Part shown: piece by piece, positions 27,268 through 36,166 of the stretch
Numbering within the stretch: position 1 is the stretch's first letter
How the letters are laid out: every line of letters begins with the position of its first letter
Source of the DNA: CAVPFA01 sp963703655
GTDB lineage: Bacteria > Actinomycetota > Acidimicrobiia > Acidimicrobiales > Bog-793
Direction of reading: 5' to 3'
Length of the DNA stretch: 64,000 bases
NCBI GenBank assembly: GCA_963703655.1
Contig: CAVPFA010000003.1
Location: 1,860,001-1,924,000 of the forward strand
Position numbers and translations under genes: made by a program
Notes under the pieces: model-generated
What the model was told of the DNA's origin: nothing
Databases searched by the model: none
The model's input: only the letters and a program-made list of their open reading frames with translations

Positions 27268-27657
27268 TTGATCGGTGAGAAGATTCTCCACTTCCAGGAC
27301 AAGCACGTCGACCTCGCCGACTTGGCGTCGAAGATATCCGACTACCTGAAATCCGACGGTTTCACCGTGCAGACGTCTGTCCCGAGCGACCACGGAATCG
27401 CTCTCCAGGCCAAGAAGGGCAAGTTCCTGGCGGGCCTGATCGACGCCGACCGGGCCTTGACCATTCTCGTGTCGGGCTCGTCCGACGACTGCGTCGTGCG
27501 GGTCGGCGTCGGAAAATGGCTTGCGCATCTCGCGACGGCAGCTGTCGAGACTCTGCTGCTCTCCGACCTCTTCTTCGTCGTCGACGTGGCCGAGACGGCG
27601 TGGAACCTCGAGATCGAGGACAAGCTCGCCAAGCAGATCGCCTCGTTCGTAGGCTGA
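27268..27657 (+). CDS. Conserved-looking hypothetical protein, 129 aa
   Basis: Starts at TTG 27268 after a good AAAGGAG site; no family recognised. It is soluble and mixed alpha/beta in appearance: a basic core (ALQAKKGKFLAGLIDADRALTILVSG), a helix with LAHLATAAVETLLLSDLF, and VVDVAETAWNLEIEDKLAKQI near the end. Hydrophobic periodicity and codon use support a real gene. It lies 68 bases after the aminotransferase on the same strand and may be co-transcribed. The GGAGCCAA(G/A)TTG block before it is duplicated, giving a second, out-of-frame pseudo-start. Confidence 0.7.
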   Translation: MIGEKILHFQDKHVDLADLASKISDYLKSDGFTVQTSVPSDHGIALQAKKGKFLAGLIDADRALTILVSGSSDDCVVRVGVGKWLAHLATAAVETLLLSDLFFVVDVAETAWNLEIEDKLAKQIASFVG

Positions 27658-27669
27658 CCGCTTCGCCGC

Positions 27670-28005
27670 TCAGTCCTGCTCGGCCTCGTCCAGGGTCAGC
27701 TCGGCCGCCGGGTCGGCTTCGAGACGAGCGTCCGGGATGGGCAGCCCGCTCCGGATCGAATAGCCGAAGGTTCCCTCCTCGATCCGGCGCTCGGCCCGCT
27801 CGATGGCGGCCAGCCGCTCTCGCAGGCCCTCCGTAACGGCGTCGTCGACCTCTTCGGCAGTCAGCCCCACCTCAGGATCGGTCATGTCGCCGGGCCCGTC
27901 GGCTGCTGCTCGGTCCTCCTGACCCGCTGCGGCGGTCTCGCTGAGGAGCTGGGCAACACGGGTCCCTTCGGCACGAAGCAGTGACCGGGCACGCTCTGGG
28001 TCCAT
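27670..28005 (-). CDS. DksA/TraR-like protein lacking zinc cysteines
   Basis: Short protein with a long acidic helix (AEEVDDAVTEGLRERLAAIERAERRIEEGTFGYSI) followed by the TraR/DksA tail consensus (SGLPIPDARLEADPAAELTLDEAEQ). The four zinc-finger cysteines normally seen here are all replaced, so it would be a zinc-free variant. The GGGAGGA ribosome site favours ATG 28005 over the overlapping ATG 28008. Expected to act on RNA polymerase or as a general regulator, but that is by analogy only. Confidence 0.72.
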   Translation of the reverse strand: MDPERARSLLRAEGTRVAQLLSETAAAGQEDRAAADGPGDMTDPEVGLTAEEVDDAVTEGLRERLAAIERAERRIEEGTFGYSIRSGLPIPDARLEADPAAELTLDEAEQD

Positions 28006-28166
28006 CATTCCTCCCGATGGCGATGAAAAGGCACGCGGAGGAGTTCCGGCCGACCATCGCCACCGGCGACAAAACTAGTGCCGAACAGGCGAGCCCGGCC
28101 TCGCCCGGGACGAGAGGCCCGCCGCTGTGTCGCCACCCCTGAGGGGTTCTGCGAGACGATTGGCTC

Positions 28167-29451
28167 ATGTCGCGCCGCGCCTCGGGCGTCCTCTCACGAT
28201 CCTCCGCCCGTTCGACTTCTCGCCTTCGCGCCGGGACTGCGCTGGTGGTCGCGAGCGCGCTGTCCGCCTCGTTCCTGTCCGGGTGCGGGGGGCCGGCCAC
28301 GGGCACCGGCACCACCGGCGCGCCGGCGACCACCACGACGGCACCTACGACCACGAGCAGCGCAGGGTCGTCCACGACGACGAGCAGCCCAGCGTCGTCC
28401 ACGAGCACGAGCGTCGCCTGCTCGACCGCCAGCGTCCTTGGCACCTGGAGCCTCGAGCGCCTAGCGGAACAGACCGTCGTGGTTCCCGTCGACGAGACCG
28501 CGGTCGCGTCGGTGACATCGGAGGTCGCCTCAGGCGCGGGCGGCGTGATCCTGTTCGGAGCCTCCGCTCCGTCGAATCTCGGCCGAGCACTCCAACAGCT
28601 GGATGCGGCCGCACCGTATGGGATCGCGCCGTTCGTCATGACCGACGAGGAGGGAGGCGAGGTCCAGCGGATTGCGAACCTGGTCGGCTCAATTCCCTCG
28701 GCGAGACAGATGGGCGCGACCATGACGCCAGCTCAGATCCGCGAGCTGGCTACCCACCTCGCCCGGCGGATGCGAGCGACAGGCGTGACGATGGACCTCG
28801 CCCCGGTGCTCGACGTGGACGGCGGACAAGGACCCAACGACCGGGACCCGGACGGCACGAGGTCCTTCAGCCCGCACGAGGCCATCGCCGCCGCCGACGG
28901 CCTCGCGTTCGAGGCTGGACTTCAAGCTGGCGGGATCGTGCCGGTCGTCAAACACTTCCCGGGGCTCGGCGGCGCGACGGGCAACACGGACGTGGCTCAG
29001 GCGTCGACGCCGCCCTTCAGCACACTCAAGAGCGTCGGCCTTGTTCCCTTCGAAGATGCGCTCGACGCGCACGTCCCGGCTGTCATGATCGCGAACGCCT
29101 CCATTCCTGGCTTGACCGAGCTCCCGGCCAGCATCTCTCGCGCCGTCATCACCGGGTTGCTGCGCGGTCAACTCGGCTACCAGGGACTGGTCATCACCGA
29201 CTCGCTTTCGGCGGTTGCCCTCGAGCGCGATCGGGTACTCCGTTCCCGAGGCCACCGTGGCTGCGATCGGGGCGGGTGCAGACATGGTCCTGTTCAACGC
29301 TGATCCGGCAACCGTGGCGTCGGTCACGAACGAGACGGTCGCTGCGGTGGTCTCCGCGGTGGGCGCGGGTACCCTCGACCGCAGCCGGCTCGTGAGTGCC
29401 GTCGCTCACATCCTGGCGGTCAAGAAGGTCGACCTTTGCTCCTCGGCCTGA
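28167..29451 (+). CDS. GH3 beta-N-acetylhexosaminidase-like lipoprotein, one frameshift
   Basis: Secreted glycoside hydrolase family 3 enzyme, probably acting on peptidoglycan-type aminosugars. The N-terminus has arginines, a hydrophobic stretch and a lipobox (LSGC), then a Thr/Ser-rich linker. The catalytic domain has TDEEGGEVQRI, DLAPVLDVDGGQGPNDR, the KHFPGLGGATGNTD motif and the nucleophile region VITDSLSA. One extra base at about 29222 moves the last 75 codons (SAIGYSVPEATVAAIGAGADMVLF and onward) to another frame. Both parts are intact otherwise. Confidence 0.83.
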
Positions 29452-29513
29452 CGCGAGCCCGGCCAGCCCCGTGCCATGCTTCCACGAGCGAGGACGGCTG
29501 GAAGGAGGCGGGT

Positions 29514-29816
29514 GTGGTCATCGTCGGAGGGACGTTCGAGGTCGATCCTCTGGAACGTGAGCAGTTTCTCACGAGCCGCCATGACGTGATGCGCATGTCG
29601 AGGGCTGAGCCGGGGTGTCTCGAGTACACCTTCAGTGCCGATCCGATCGAGCCCGGCCGGGTGCTGCTCTTCGAGCGCTGGTCGAGTCAAGAGGCTCTCG
29701 ACGCTCACCTTTCCGCAATGCGAGCCGGGCCTGCCTCGACAACGACCGTGGTGGCGCCGAAGGCGTCCTCGATCATGCTCTACGACGTCACGAGAGAGAG
29801 ACAGCTCGGGGCTTGA
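29514..29816 (+). CDS. Antibiotic biosynthesis monooxygenase (ABM) domain protein
   Basis: 100-residue ferredoxin-like ABM/YgiN-type protein. The start is GTG 29514, placed by GAAGGAGG 5-6 bases upstream. Visible features are GGTFEVDPLEREQFL, the EPGCLEYTFSADPIEPGRVLLFERW core and ALDAHLS, all standard for the family. Such proteins oxidise quinol-like substrates or act as small stress monooxygenases; the specific role here is unknown. It is close to the GH3 gene but functionally unrelated. Confidence 0.82.
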   Translation: MVIVGGTFEVDPLEREQFLTSRHDVMRMSRAEPGCLEYTFSADPIEPGRVLLFERWSSQEALDAHLSAMRAGPASTTTVVAPKASSIMLYDVTRERQLGA

Positions 29817-29908
29817 GGGCCGCCGGCGTCCATGGCCACCGGCACCGCACTCTCCACTGCGCGCATCGCTTCAGGCGTGGCGGCCTTCGGGCAGAGGCCG
29901 TGCGGCCG

Positions 29909-30817
29909 TCACAACCCCGAAAGCCGGCGAATGGCTATCGCCAGTGCCGAATTGTCCTCCTCGCCGTGGCCTTGTGCGATCAGTCCGTCTTCGAGAGTCG
30001 CTGCCAGCCCGGCCACGGGAAGCACGGCACCCACGGTGCGGGAAAGCTCGAGAGCGATGGCAAGATCCTTGCGGTGGAGGGCGATCTTGAAGCCAAGGGG
30101 ATAGCGGTCACTGATCATCCGCTCACTGCGGTTCTGAAGAACCCATGACCCGGCCGCTCCGCCAGCGAGGGCACTCACGACGCTTTCTGGATCCATGCCC
30201 GCCTTCATGGCGAGCACGATGCCCTCTGCCACTCCCAGGTAGGCGCCGCAAAGGATCACCTGGTTGACCGCTTTGGCCACTTGTCCCGAGCCGATCGGGC
30301 CCAGGTGCGTGACCGTCCGGCCCATGGCCTCCAGCACCCTGCGTCCCCGTTCGAGATCCGAGGGCTCCCCGCCCACCATGATCGTCAGCGTCCCGTTCAC
30401 GGCGCCCTCCGAACCCCCGGAGACGGGCGCATCGAGCATGCCGACACCGTGCGATTCGAGCCGCGCCCCGAACTCACGTGCGCTGGCGGGGCTGATCGTC
30501 GAACAGTCGATGAACAGCGACCCCCCGGCGAGACCCTCGGCCAACCCTCCGGGACCGAAAAGGACTTCGGCCACTTGTGGCGAATCCGGAAGGCAGGCGA
30601 CGACGACGTCGCTGGCGAGCGCCACCTCCCGCGGGGTTGTCACCTCCACTGCGCCCAGCTCCTTCAGGGGCTCGGCCCGCCCCGGTGTCCGGTTCCAGAC
30701 CGTGAGGGGAAAACCGGCCCGGGCCAGATTGGCGGCCATCGCCGACCCCATTGTCCCCAGGCCGACGAAGCCCACTCGCGGAGTCCCTGCCTCCTCGGTC
30801 AAGGCCGTCGTGCTCAC
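29909..30817 (-). CDS. 3-hydroxyisobutyrate dehydrogenase-family oxidoreductase
   Basis: 302-residue NAD(P)-dependent beta-hydroxyacid dehydrogenase (HIBADH / tartronate semialdehyde reductase family). The Rossmann motif is VGFVGLGTMGSAMAANLARAG, the substrate motif DAPVSGGSEGAVNGTL, and the catalytic Lys lies in GSGQVAKAVNQ. The GTG start at 30817 is supported by AAAGGAG; the ATG 78 bases upstream adds unrelated residues. The exact substrate is unresolved. Confidence 0.88.
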   Translation of the reverse strand: MSTTALTEEAGTPRVGFVGLGTMGSAMAANLARAGFPLTVWNRTPGRAEPLKELGAVEVTTPREVALASDVVVACLPDSPQVAEVLFGPGGLAEGLAGGSLFIDCSTISPASAREFGARLESHGVGMLDAPVSGGSEGAVNGTLTIMVGGEPSDLERGRRVLEAMGRTVTHLGPIGSGQVAKAVNQVILCGAYLGVAEGIVLAMKAGMDPESVVSALAGGAAGSWVLQNRSERMISDRYPLGFKIALHRKDLAIALELSRTVGAVLPVAGLAATLEDGLIAQGHGEEDNSALAIAIRRLSGL

Positions 30818-30946
30818 GACGTCTCCTTTCCAGCGCGCCTGCGATCGCGCGCTGGGCAGAACGATGCCACAAGGCCAGCGCCGAGAGCTCTCCAAGTGCT
30901 CGTACGAGCCGCGGCATTGGCGGGCGATCCCCTACCTTTGGCCGAG

Positions 30947-31201
30947 GTGAAACTAAAGCTCGATCTCCACGAGATCTACAACCGCGGACACGACATCGAC
31001 GACGCCTTGCGCTCGGTCTTCGAAGAGGCTGTGCGGACCAAGGCGACGGTCGTCGAGATCATCCCCGGCAAGGGCTCGGGTCAGCTGAAGAAACGGGTCC
31101 TGCGCTTCCTCGACCAAAAGGAGATCAAGGCCCAGTACCACCGGGTTGAGAAGGACTCGCGCAACTTCGGACGGGTGTTCGTCCACTTTCGGTGGAAGTG
31201 A
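30947..31201 (+). CDS. Small Smr-domain protein
   Basis: 84-residue stand-alone Smr (MutS2 C-terminal) domain, expected to nick or bind branched DNA or RNA. The LDLHE motif at residues 4-8 corresponds to the conserved LDLHG, and IIPGKGSGQLKKRVLRFL matches the xGxG loop. The start is GTG 30947 (GAG just upstream); the longer open frame to 30281 is a shadow of the dehydrogenase gene. Such single-domain Smr proteins are common in actinobacteria; the biological role is not established. Confidence 0.82.
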   Translation: MKLKLDLHEIYNRGHDIDDALRSVFEEAVRTKATVVEIIPGKGSGQLKKRVLRFLDQKEIKAQYHRVEKDSRNFGRVFVHFRWK

Positions 31202-31433
31202 GCCTTGGACTCGACGTCGCAGCTGCTCGGGACGCGGTCAGCACGACCATTTCGGCAGGGTCACAGTCCGGGACCTCCTTGACCGACACACGCCCCTGGT
31301 CCTCAGCGAGACGGCCGTTCCGTCTGGGTGGCAAGCCCGTGTAGCTTGGGGCTCGGCTCGGAGGTCGCCGGCCGCCGCTAGTCGCCCGTCGGGGGGCGAT
31401 ACAGCCCTTTGTCACCTCAGAGTGGGGGTTACC

Positions 31434-34400
31434 GTGACCGCACACATTCAGGACGCCGGAAAAGTGTTTGTGAATCACAGTGCGACCAGGTCCTGGCCGC
31501 TCGGGGGGAGGCGCTCGGGGACCGCCCGCCGGGTCGCTGCGATATCGCTGGTGGCGGCAATGGTCGGATCGCTGAGCGCGTCGGGCGCCGCTGCAGGAGC
31601 TCAGTTGGTCGGCGGACACGAGAGCGTCTCGAGCGGACACGCAGCTTCGCTGGCCGACTTCCCGCGGGCGACCGGCAAGCTCGAGACGATGATCGTCCTG
31701 TTGCGCGGCAAGGCAGGTGCGATCCGGTCCCGTGAGATCTCGTCTCGCGCAGCGCAAGCACCGCTGGTCGCGCTCCTGCACGAATCCGGCGCCAGGATCG
31801 TCGCCACGACGAGCGTCATTGACGCGGTCATCGCGGACATGACCGCCGCGCAGGCCAGGGCGCTCGCCAGCGACCCGGCCGTCGAGCACGTCTACCCGAA
31901 CACCACCATCCCCGGGCCGACCCCGGCAATGGAGGCCGGTACCCACTCCAGCAGCGCGTCGGCGCTCGTCACCCCGAAAGCCTCGCCCGGGCCCTGTGGC
32001 ACCAAGGCCAAGCCCGAGCTCGATCCCGAAGCGCTAGGAAACATCAACTATGCCGGTGCCGCTTCTCGCGGCATCGACGGCGCCGGCGTGACGGTCGCGT
32101 TCATGGCCGGCGGGATTTCCCCGACTCTCAAGGACTTCCAGCGCAACAAGGCGTACGCCAGCGCAGGTGCGCCCGCAGGCAAGCCGGTCATCACCCGCTA
32201 CGTCGACTTCGGCGGCGACGGCACCAATGCCCCCAGCGGTGACGCCGCGGCAGAGTCGTTCGGCGATGCAAGCTCGATCGTCGCGCAGGCAAACGAGACC
32301 TACAACATCGCCCAGTACGTGAACACGGCGCACCCGCTCCCGGCGACCTGCGACATCAAGATCCTGGGCGCTGCTCCGGGCGCGAACCTCTACGCGCTCG
32401 ACATCTTCAACACCAACCCTCAGAACCTGACGACCTCGTCGGGGTTCATCCAGGCGATCAATTACGCCGCGACGCACGGCGTCAAAGTCCTCAACGAGTC
32501 CTTTGGAGGGAACCCGTTCCCGGACTTGAGCAACGATCTCACCCGTCTTGCCAACGACGCCGCCGTCGCGGCGGGCGTGACGGTCGTGGCCAGCTCCGGC
32601 GATGCCGGCAACACGAGCACCCAGGGCTCGCCTTCGACGGACCCAAACGTGATCAGCGCCGGAGCGTCCACCACCTTCCGCGCGTACTCGCAGGTCAGTT
32701 TCGGCGGGATCAACTGGCCGGGTTGGAAGGGCGGGTACATCGACAACAACCTGTCCTCGCTCTCCTCGGCGGGCTTCAACCAGACGGGCGGCACCGTCGA
32801 CCTCGTCGCGCCGGGCGATCTCAACTGGGCACTCTGCTCGACCAACACGACGCTCTTCCCGCCGCCCGACTGCATCGACTATGCCGGCGCGCCCTCCGGC
32901 CTGCAGTTGTTCGGCGGCACGAGCGAGTCTGCCCCGCTCATCTCGGCCGCGGCGGCCGACGTGATCCAGGCTTACACGAAGACACACGGCGGCAAGGATC
33001 CCTCGCCTGCTCTTGTCAAGCAGATCCTGATGAGCTCGGCGACCGACATCGACGCTCCGGCGGTCGAGCAGGGTGCGGGCCTTCTCAACATCGGCGCCGC
33101 CGTCAAACTCGCCGAGTCGATCCCGGGCACCAAGGCCAAGCCGGCGGGTGGCACGCTCGTCGGCCCGAACCAGATCAACGTCGTGGCGTCGCCGGGCGCG
33201 TCGACCGGTCACACCATCATCGTCACGAATACCGGTTCCAGCACCGAGAAGGTCGCGCTGTCGACGCGTCAGCTCACAAAAGAAATCGGGACCGGCGCCG
33301 CCGGCACCTTCTGCATGAACCCGACCGGAGTGGCGATCACCGGGCCGCCGGCGTGCCACGCCAACACGGGCACGTTCAGGATCTGGAGCGGCGTCAGCGA
33401 GGTTTACCAGGCGGTGCCGTTCACGGTGGCGGCGGGCGCTTCACGGCTCGAGTTTGCGGCCTCCTATCCCATCGACGATCCCGTCCAGAGCTCGCTGTTG
33501 CACTTCGGGCTGTTCACGCCTGCTGGCGCGTTTGCGGCCTATTCGCTGCCCCAGGGCGCCGGTGGCTACGGAGAGGTCGAAGTAGCGCACCCGCCCGCAG
33601 GTACCTGGACGGCGGTCTTCTTCACCGGACTCAACGACCTCTCCGTCACTCCTCCGGTCGTCGGAACGAGCGGGACCGTTGACTGGAGCGCAAGCACGTG
33701 GGCCTACGCGGCGGGATCGGCGATCAGTCCCGCTTCGCTGTCTATCCCGGCCGGCAAGTCTGCGAAGGCCACGCTGAAGGTCACGAACCCCTCGGCTGCG
33801 GGTGACACCGACGAGTCCGTCGTGGTCAACTCGCCCTCCGGGACGACAACGATCCCGGTGACGATCCGCACGCTCGTCGGGCTCACCCCAAGTGGGGGCA
33901 GCTTCACGGGCACCCTCACCGGTGGAAACGGCCGCAGCGGGGCACCGGCACAGGAGAACGTGCTCTCCTTCGTCGTGCCTAAGGGCGAGCCGAACCTGAA
34001 CGTGAACATCAACCTCGCCTCGATAACCGCGGGACCGCTCTTCGCGGGCACAGAGTTCGAGGCCTACCTGGACGACCCGACAGGTCAGGCGGTCGGCTAT
34101 ACGACCAACTACACGGAGAACGCCAGCTCGGCACCCGAGGCGGTCACGGAGGTCTCGCTCTACCACGCAAGGCCGCTAGCCGGCACGTGGTCCGTGGTCC
34201 TCCAGTGGGCGAACCCGGTGATCGGCGGTGCTCTGTCGGTGGGGTTCTCGGGGACGGTGGGTTTCTCGGCGTTTCACCTCTCGAGCAGCACCGTTCCGAA
34301 CTCGGCGTCGGCCACCATCGCCGAGGGTGCGGCGACGCCATTTGCCGTGAACTTCTGCAACCCGTCGAGCGCCCCGCAGGAGTTTTTCGTCGACCCGCGC

Positions 34401-35069
34401 GAACCCGTAACGACCGAGTACGCCCTCGGGAACATCTTCGCCCTTTCGGAGGCACAGCTCCTAGGATCGGTCACGGTACCGGGAGCCGATCTCGCCTATC
34501 TCGTCCCGCCGGACACGACCGAGCTTCAGGCGAACATCACGGGCTCGCTCCCGGTCACCTTCGACATGTCGTACCTGCCGGGCGACCCCGACGTCACGCC
34601 GGCGGAGAATGCCCCCGGCGTCAGCGGCTCGGAGTCGGCCGGCGGCGCAGGCCTCACGTTCACAAATCCCGAGGTGTCCCCAGGCGTGTGGGGTCTCGTC
34701 CCCGCCGAGATCGGCCCGTTCCCGGCGTCCGGTCAGGGATCGGGCGTGGCCCAGGTCAACGCCAGCGTCGTCACGAAGGCATTCGACCCGACCGTGACGT
34801 CCTCGACCGGCGACCTGTGGCAGGAGGGCACCCTCCTCATCGGCGCCCCCGCGGACACTCCGCTCTACCTCGCGCCGAGCGGGTGCGGGACCATCACGGT
34901 GACGATCACCCCGACGGCTGCCGTGGGGTCGACGGTTTCGGGGACTCTCCACCTCGACGACCAGGTGATCGGGGCCGGGCTGCCAAGCACCTTCCCGGTG
35001 GCGGCCCAGATCCTGCCGATGGGCGATCAGGTGCTGGCGATTCCCTACAAGTACACCGTCGCCTCATAG
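31434..35069 (+). CDS. Large secreted subtilisin/sedolisin-like protease
   Basis: About 1211-residue exported protein. An N-terminal hydrophobic segment (VAAISLVAAMVGSLSASGAAAGA) is the signal peptide. An I9-like propeptide follows (about residues 80-155), then an S8/S53-type fold with an INYAGA start, the NESFGGNPFPD strand, ASSGDAGN and the nucleophile loop GTSES (Ser at residue 497). The usual S8 Asp site reads MAGGIS (residue 226 is Gly), while AESFGDASSI gives a Glu274-x3-Asp278 pair like sedolisins. The C-terminal 650 residues are beta-rich, Thr/Ser/Gly-rich repeats, probably wall or substrate binding. GTG 31434 follows a GGGGG site. Confidence 0.82.
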   Translation: MTAHIQDAGKVFVNHSATRSWPLGGRRSGTARRVAAISLVAAMVGSLSASGAAAGAQLVGGHESVSSGHAASLADFPRATGKLETMIVLLRGKAGAIRSREISSRAAQAPLVALLHESGARIVATTSVIDAVIADMTAAQARALASDPAVEHVYPNTTIPGPTPAMEAGTHSSSASALVTPKASPGPCGTKAKPELDPEALGNINYAGAASRGIDGAGVTVAFMAGGISPTLKDFQRNKAYASAGAPAGKPVITRYVDFGGDGTNAPSGDAAAESFGDASSIVAQANETYNIAQYVNTAHPLPATCDIKILGAAPGANLYALDIFNTNPQNLTTSSGFIQAINYAATHGVKVLNESFGGNPFPDLSNDLTRLANDAAVAAGVTVVASSGDAGNTSTQGSPSTDPNVISAGASTTFRAYSQVSFGGINWPGWKGGYIDNNLSSLSSAGFNQTGGTVDLVAPGDLNWALCSTNTTLFPPPDCIDYAGAPSGLQLFGGTSESAPLISAAAADVIQAYTKTHGGKDPSPALVKQILMSSATDIDAPAVEQGAGLLNIGAAVKLAESIPGTKAKPAGGTLVGPNQINVVASPGASTGHTIIVTNTGSSTEKVALSTRQLTKEIGTGAAGTFCMNPTGVAITGPPACHANTGTFRIWSGVSEVYQAVPFTVAAGASRLEFAASYPIDDPVQSSLLHFGLFTPAGAFAAYSLPQGAGGYGEVEVAHPPAGTWTAVFFTGLNDLSVTPPVVGTSGTVDWSASTWAYAAGSAISPASLSIPAGKSAKATLKVTNPSAAGDTDESVVVNSPSGTTTIPVTIRTLVGLTPSGGSFTGTLTGGNGRSGAPAQENVLSFVVPKGEPNLNVNINLASITAGPLFAGTEFEAYLDDPTGQAVGYTTNYTENASSAPEAVTEVSLYHARPLAGTWSVVLQWANPVIGGALSVGFSGTVGFSAFHLSSSTVPNSASATIAEGAATPFAVNFCNPSSAPQEFFVDPREPVTTEYALGNIFALSEAQLLGSVTVPGADLAYLVPPDTTELQANITGSLPVTFDMSYLPGDPDVTPAENAPGVSGSESAGGAGLTFTNPEVSPGVWGLVPAEIGPFPASGQGSGVAQVNASVVTKAFDPTVTSSTGDLWQEGTLLIGAPADTPLYLAPSGCGTITVTITPTAAVGSTVSGTLHLDDQVIGAGLPSTFPVAAQILPMGDQVLAIPYKYTVAS

Positions 35070-35093
35070 CAGCCACTTCCTTGGCGGTTGCCG

Positions 35094-35113
35094 GCGCCGG
35101 CGTCAGCCGGCGC
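35094..35113. terminator. Hairpin between convergent protease and reductase genes
   Basis: Perfect 8-bp stem GCGCCGGC / GCCGGCGC with a 4-base loop, in the 33-base space between the two convergent genes and reaching into the aldo/keto reductase stop. It has no T-run; it may act as a bidirectional barrier. Confidence 0.45.
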
Positions 35114-36128
35114 TCGATGCCGCCCAGATGTTGATACCGCCGTCGGTGGCGAATCGGTCGATGGCCTGCAGCTCCTCTGGAGAAAAGCCAAGTGCGTCGA
35201 CGGTCGCCACGTTCTGCTCGAGCTGTGCCAGGCTGCTCGCCCCGATCAAGGTCGAGGTGACGCGAGGGTCTCGCAGCGACCACGCCAGGGCCATCTGCGC
35301 GAGCGTCTGGCCGCGACGCCGGGCTATTTCGTTGAGTGCGCGAACCTTCGCGATCATGTCCTCGTTCAGCCAGGCGCGGTCAAGCGATCCGGCTTGGCTC
35401 GCCCGGGATCCCGACGGAACTCCCCCCAGGTAGCGGTCGGTGAGCAGCCCTTGCGCCAACGGGGAAAAAACGATGCAACCGACGCCCAGCTCCCCGAGGG
35501 TGTCCAGCAGTCCCCGCTCGATCCAGCGGTTGAACATGGAGTAAGAGGGCTGGTGGATCAGGAGCGGCGTGCCAAGGAGCGACAGGATGCCCGCGGCCTC
35601 CAGAGTGCGCTCGGGGGAATACGAGGAGATCCCGACGTATCGGGCCTTGCCGTGACGGACGGCGGTGTCCAGTGCGCCCATCGTCTCTTCGAGCGGCGTC
35701 TCCGGGTCAAACCGGTGGGAGTAGAAGATGTCCACATACTCGAGCTGCATTCGTCGCAGGCTCGCCTCGAGGCTCCCGAGAAGGTACTTGCGCGAGCCCC
35801 AGTTGCCGTACGGTCCAGGCCACATGTCATAGCCAGCCTTGGTCGAGATGACGAGCTCGTCGCGATAGGGAGCAAGGTCCGCGCTCAAGACCTTGCCGAT
35901 GCTGGATTCCGCCGCCCCGTAGGGAGGCCCATAGTTATTGGCCAAGTCGAAATGGGTGATTCCGAGGTCGAAGGCCCTCGTCAGCATCGCGTTGATCTCG
36001 TCGAGTGGCCGGGCATCACCGAAGTTCTGCCACAGCCCGAGCGAGATCAGGGGAAGCTTGAGGCCACTGTGGCCGCAGCGGCGGTACTCGATTCGGTCAT
36101 AACGCTTCTCGGCTGCTACATAGGGCAC
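35103..36128 (-). CDS. Aldo/keto reductase (glyceraldehyde 3-phosphate reductase-like)
   Basis: 341-residue AKR of the YghZ/Kvbeta-like group. The catalytic tetrad region includes Asp and Tyr (FDLANNYGPPYGAAE), Lys in VISTKAGYDMWPGPYGNWGSRKYL and His in YSHRFDPETPLEETM. The N-terminal RIEYRRCGHSGLKLPLISLGLWQ is typical. It probably reduces small aldehydes with NADPH. It is convergent with the protease gene and divergent from the membrane protein gene at 36167. Confidence 0.88.
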   Translation of the reverse strand: MPYVAAEKRYDRIEYRRCGHSGLKLPLISLGLWQNFGDARPLDEINAMLTRAFDLGITHFDLANNYGPPYGAAESSIGKVLSADLAPYRDELVISTKAGYDMWPGPYGNWGSRKYLLGSLEASLRRMQLEYVDIFYSHRFDPETPLEETMGALDTAVRHGKARYVGISSYSPERTLEAAGILSLLGTPLLIHQPSYSMFNRWIERGLLDTLGELGVGCIVFSPLAQGLLTDRYLGGVPSGSRASQAGSLDRAWLNEDMIAKVRALNEIARRRGQTLAQMALAWSLRDPRVTSTLIGASSLAQLEQNVATVDALGFSPEELQAIDRFATDGGINIWAASSAG

Positions 36129-36166
36129 GGTGCAAAACTAGATCAGTTCTGGGAGGGTCTCACGGT

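Noticed and set aside
31202..31433. Cyclic di-AMP or similar riboswitch before the secreted protease
   Set aside because: No conserved core elements; only GC-rich leader DNA seen.
32034..33359. Long (441-codon) open frame on the minus strand inside the protease gene
   Set aside because: Arg/Gly/Asp-rich shadow of a high-GC coding region on the other strand; no motifs, no ribosome site.
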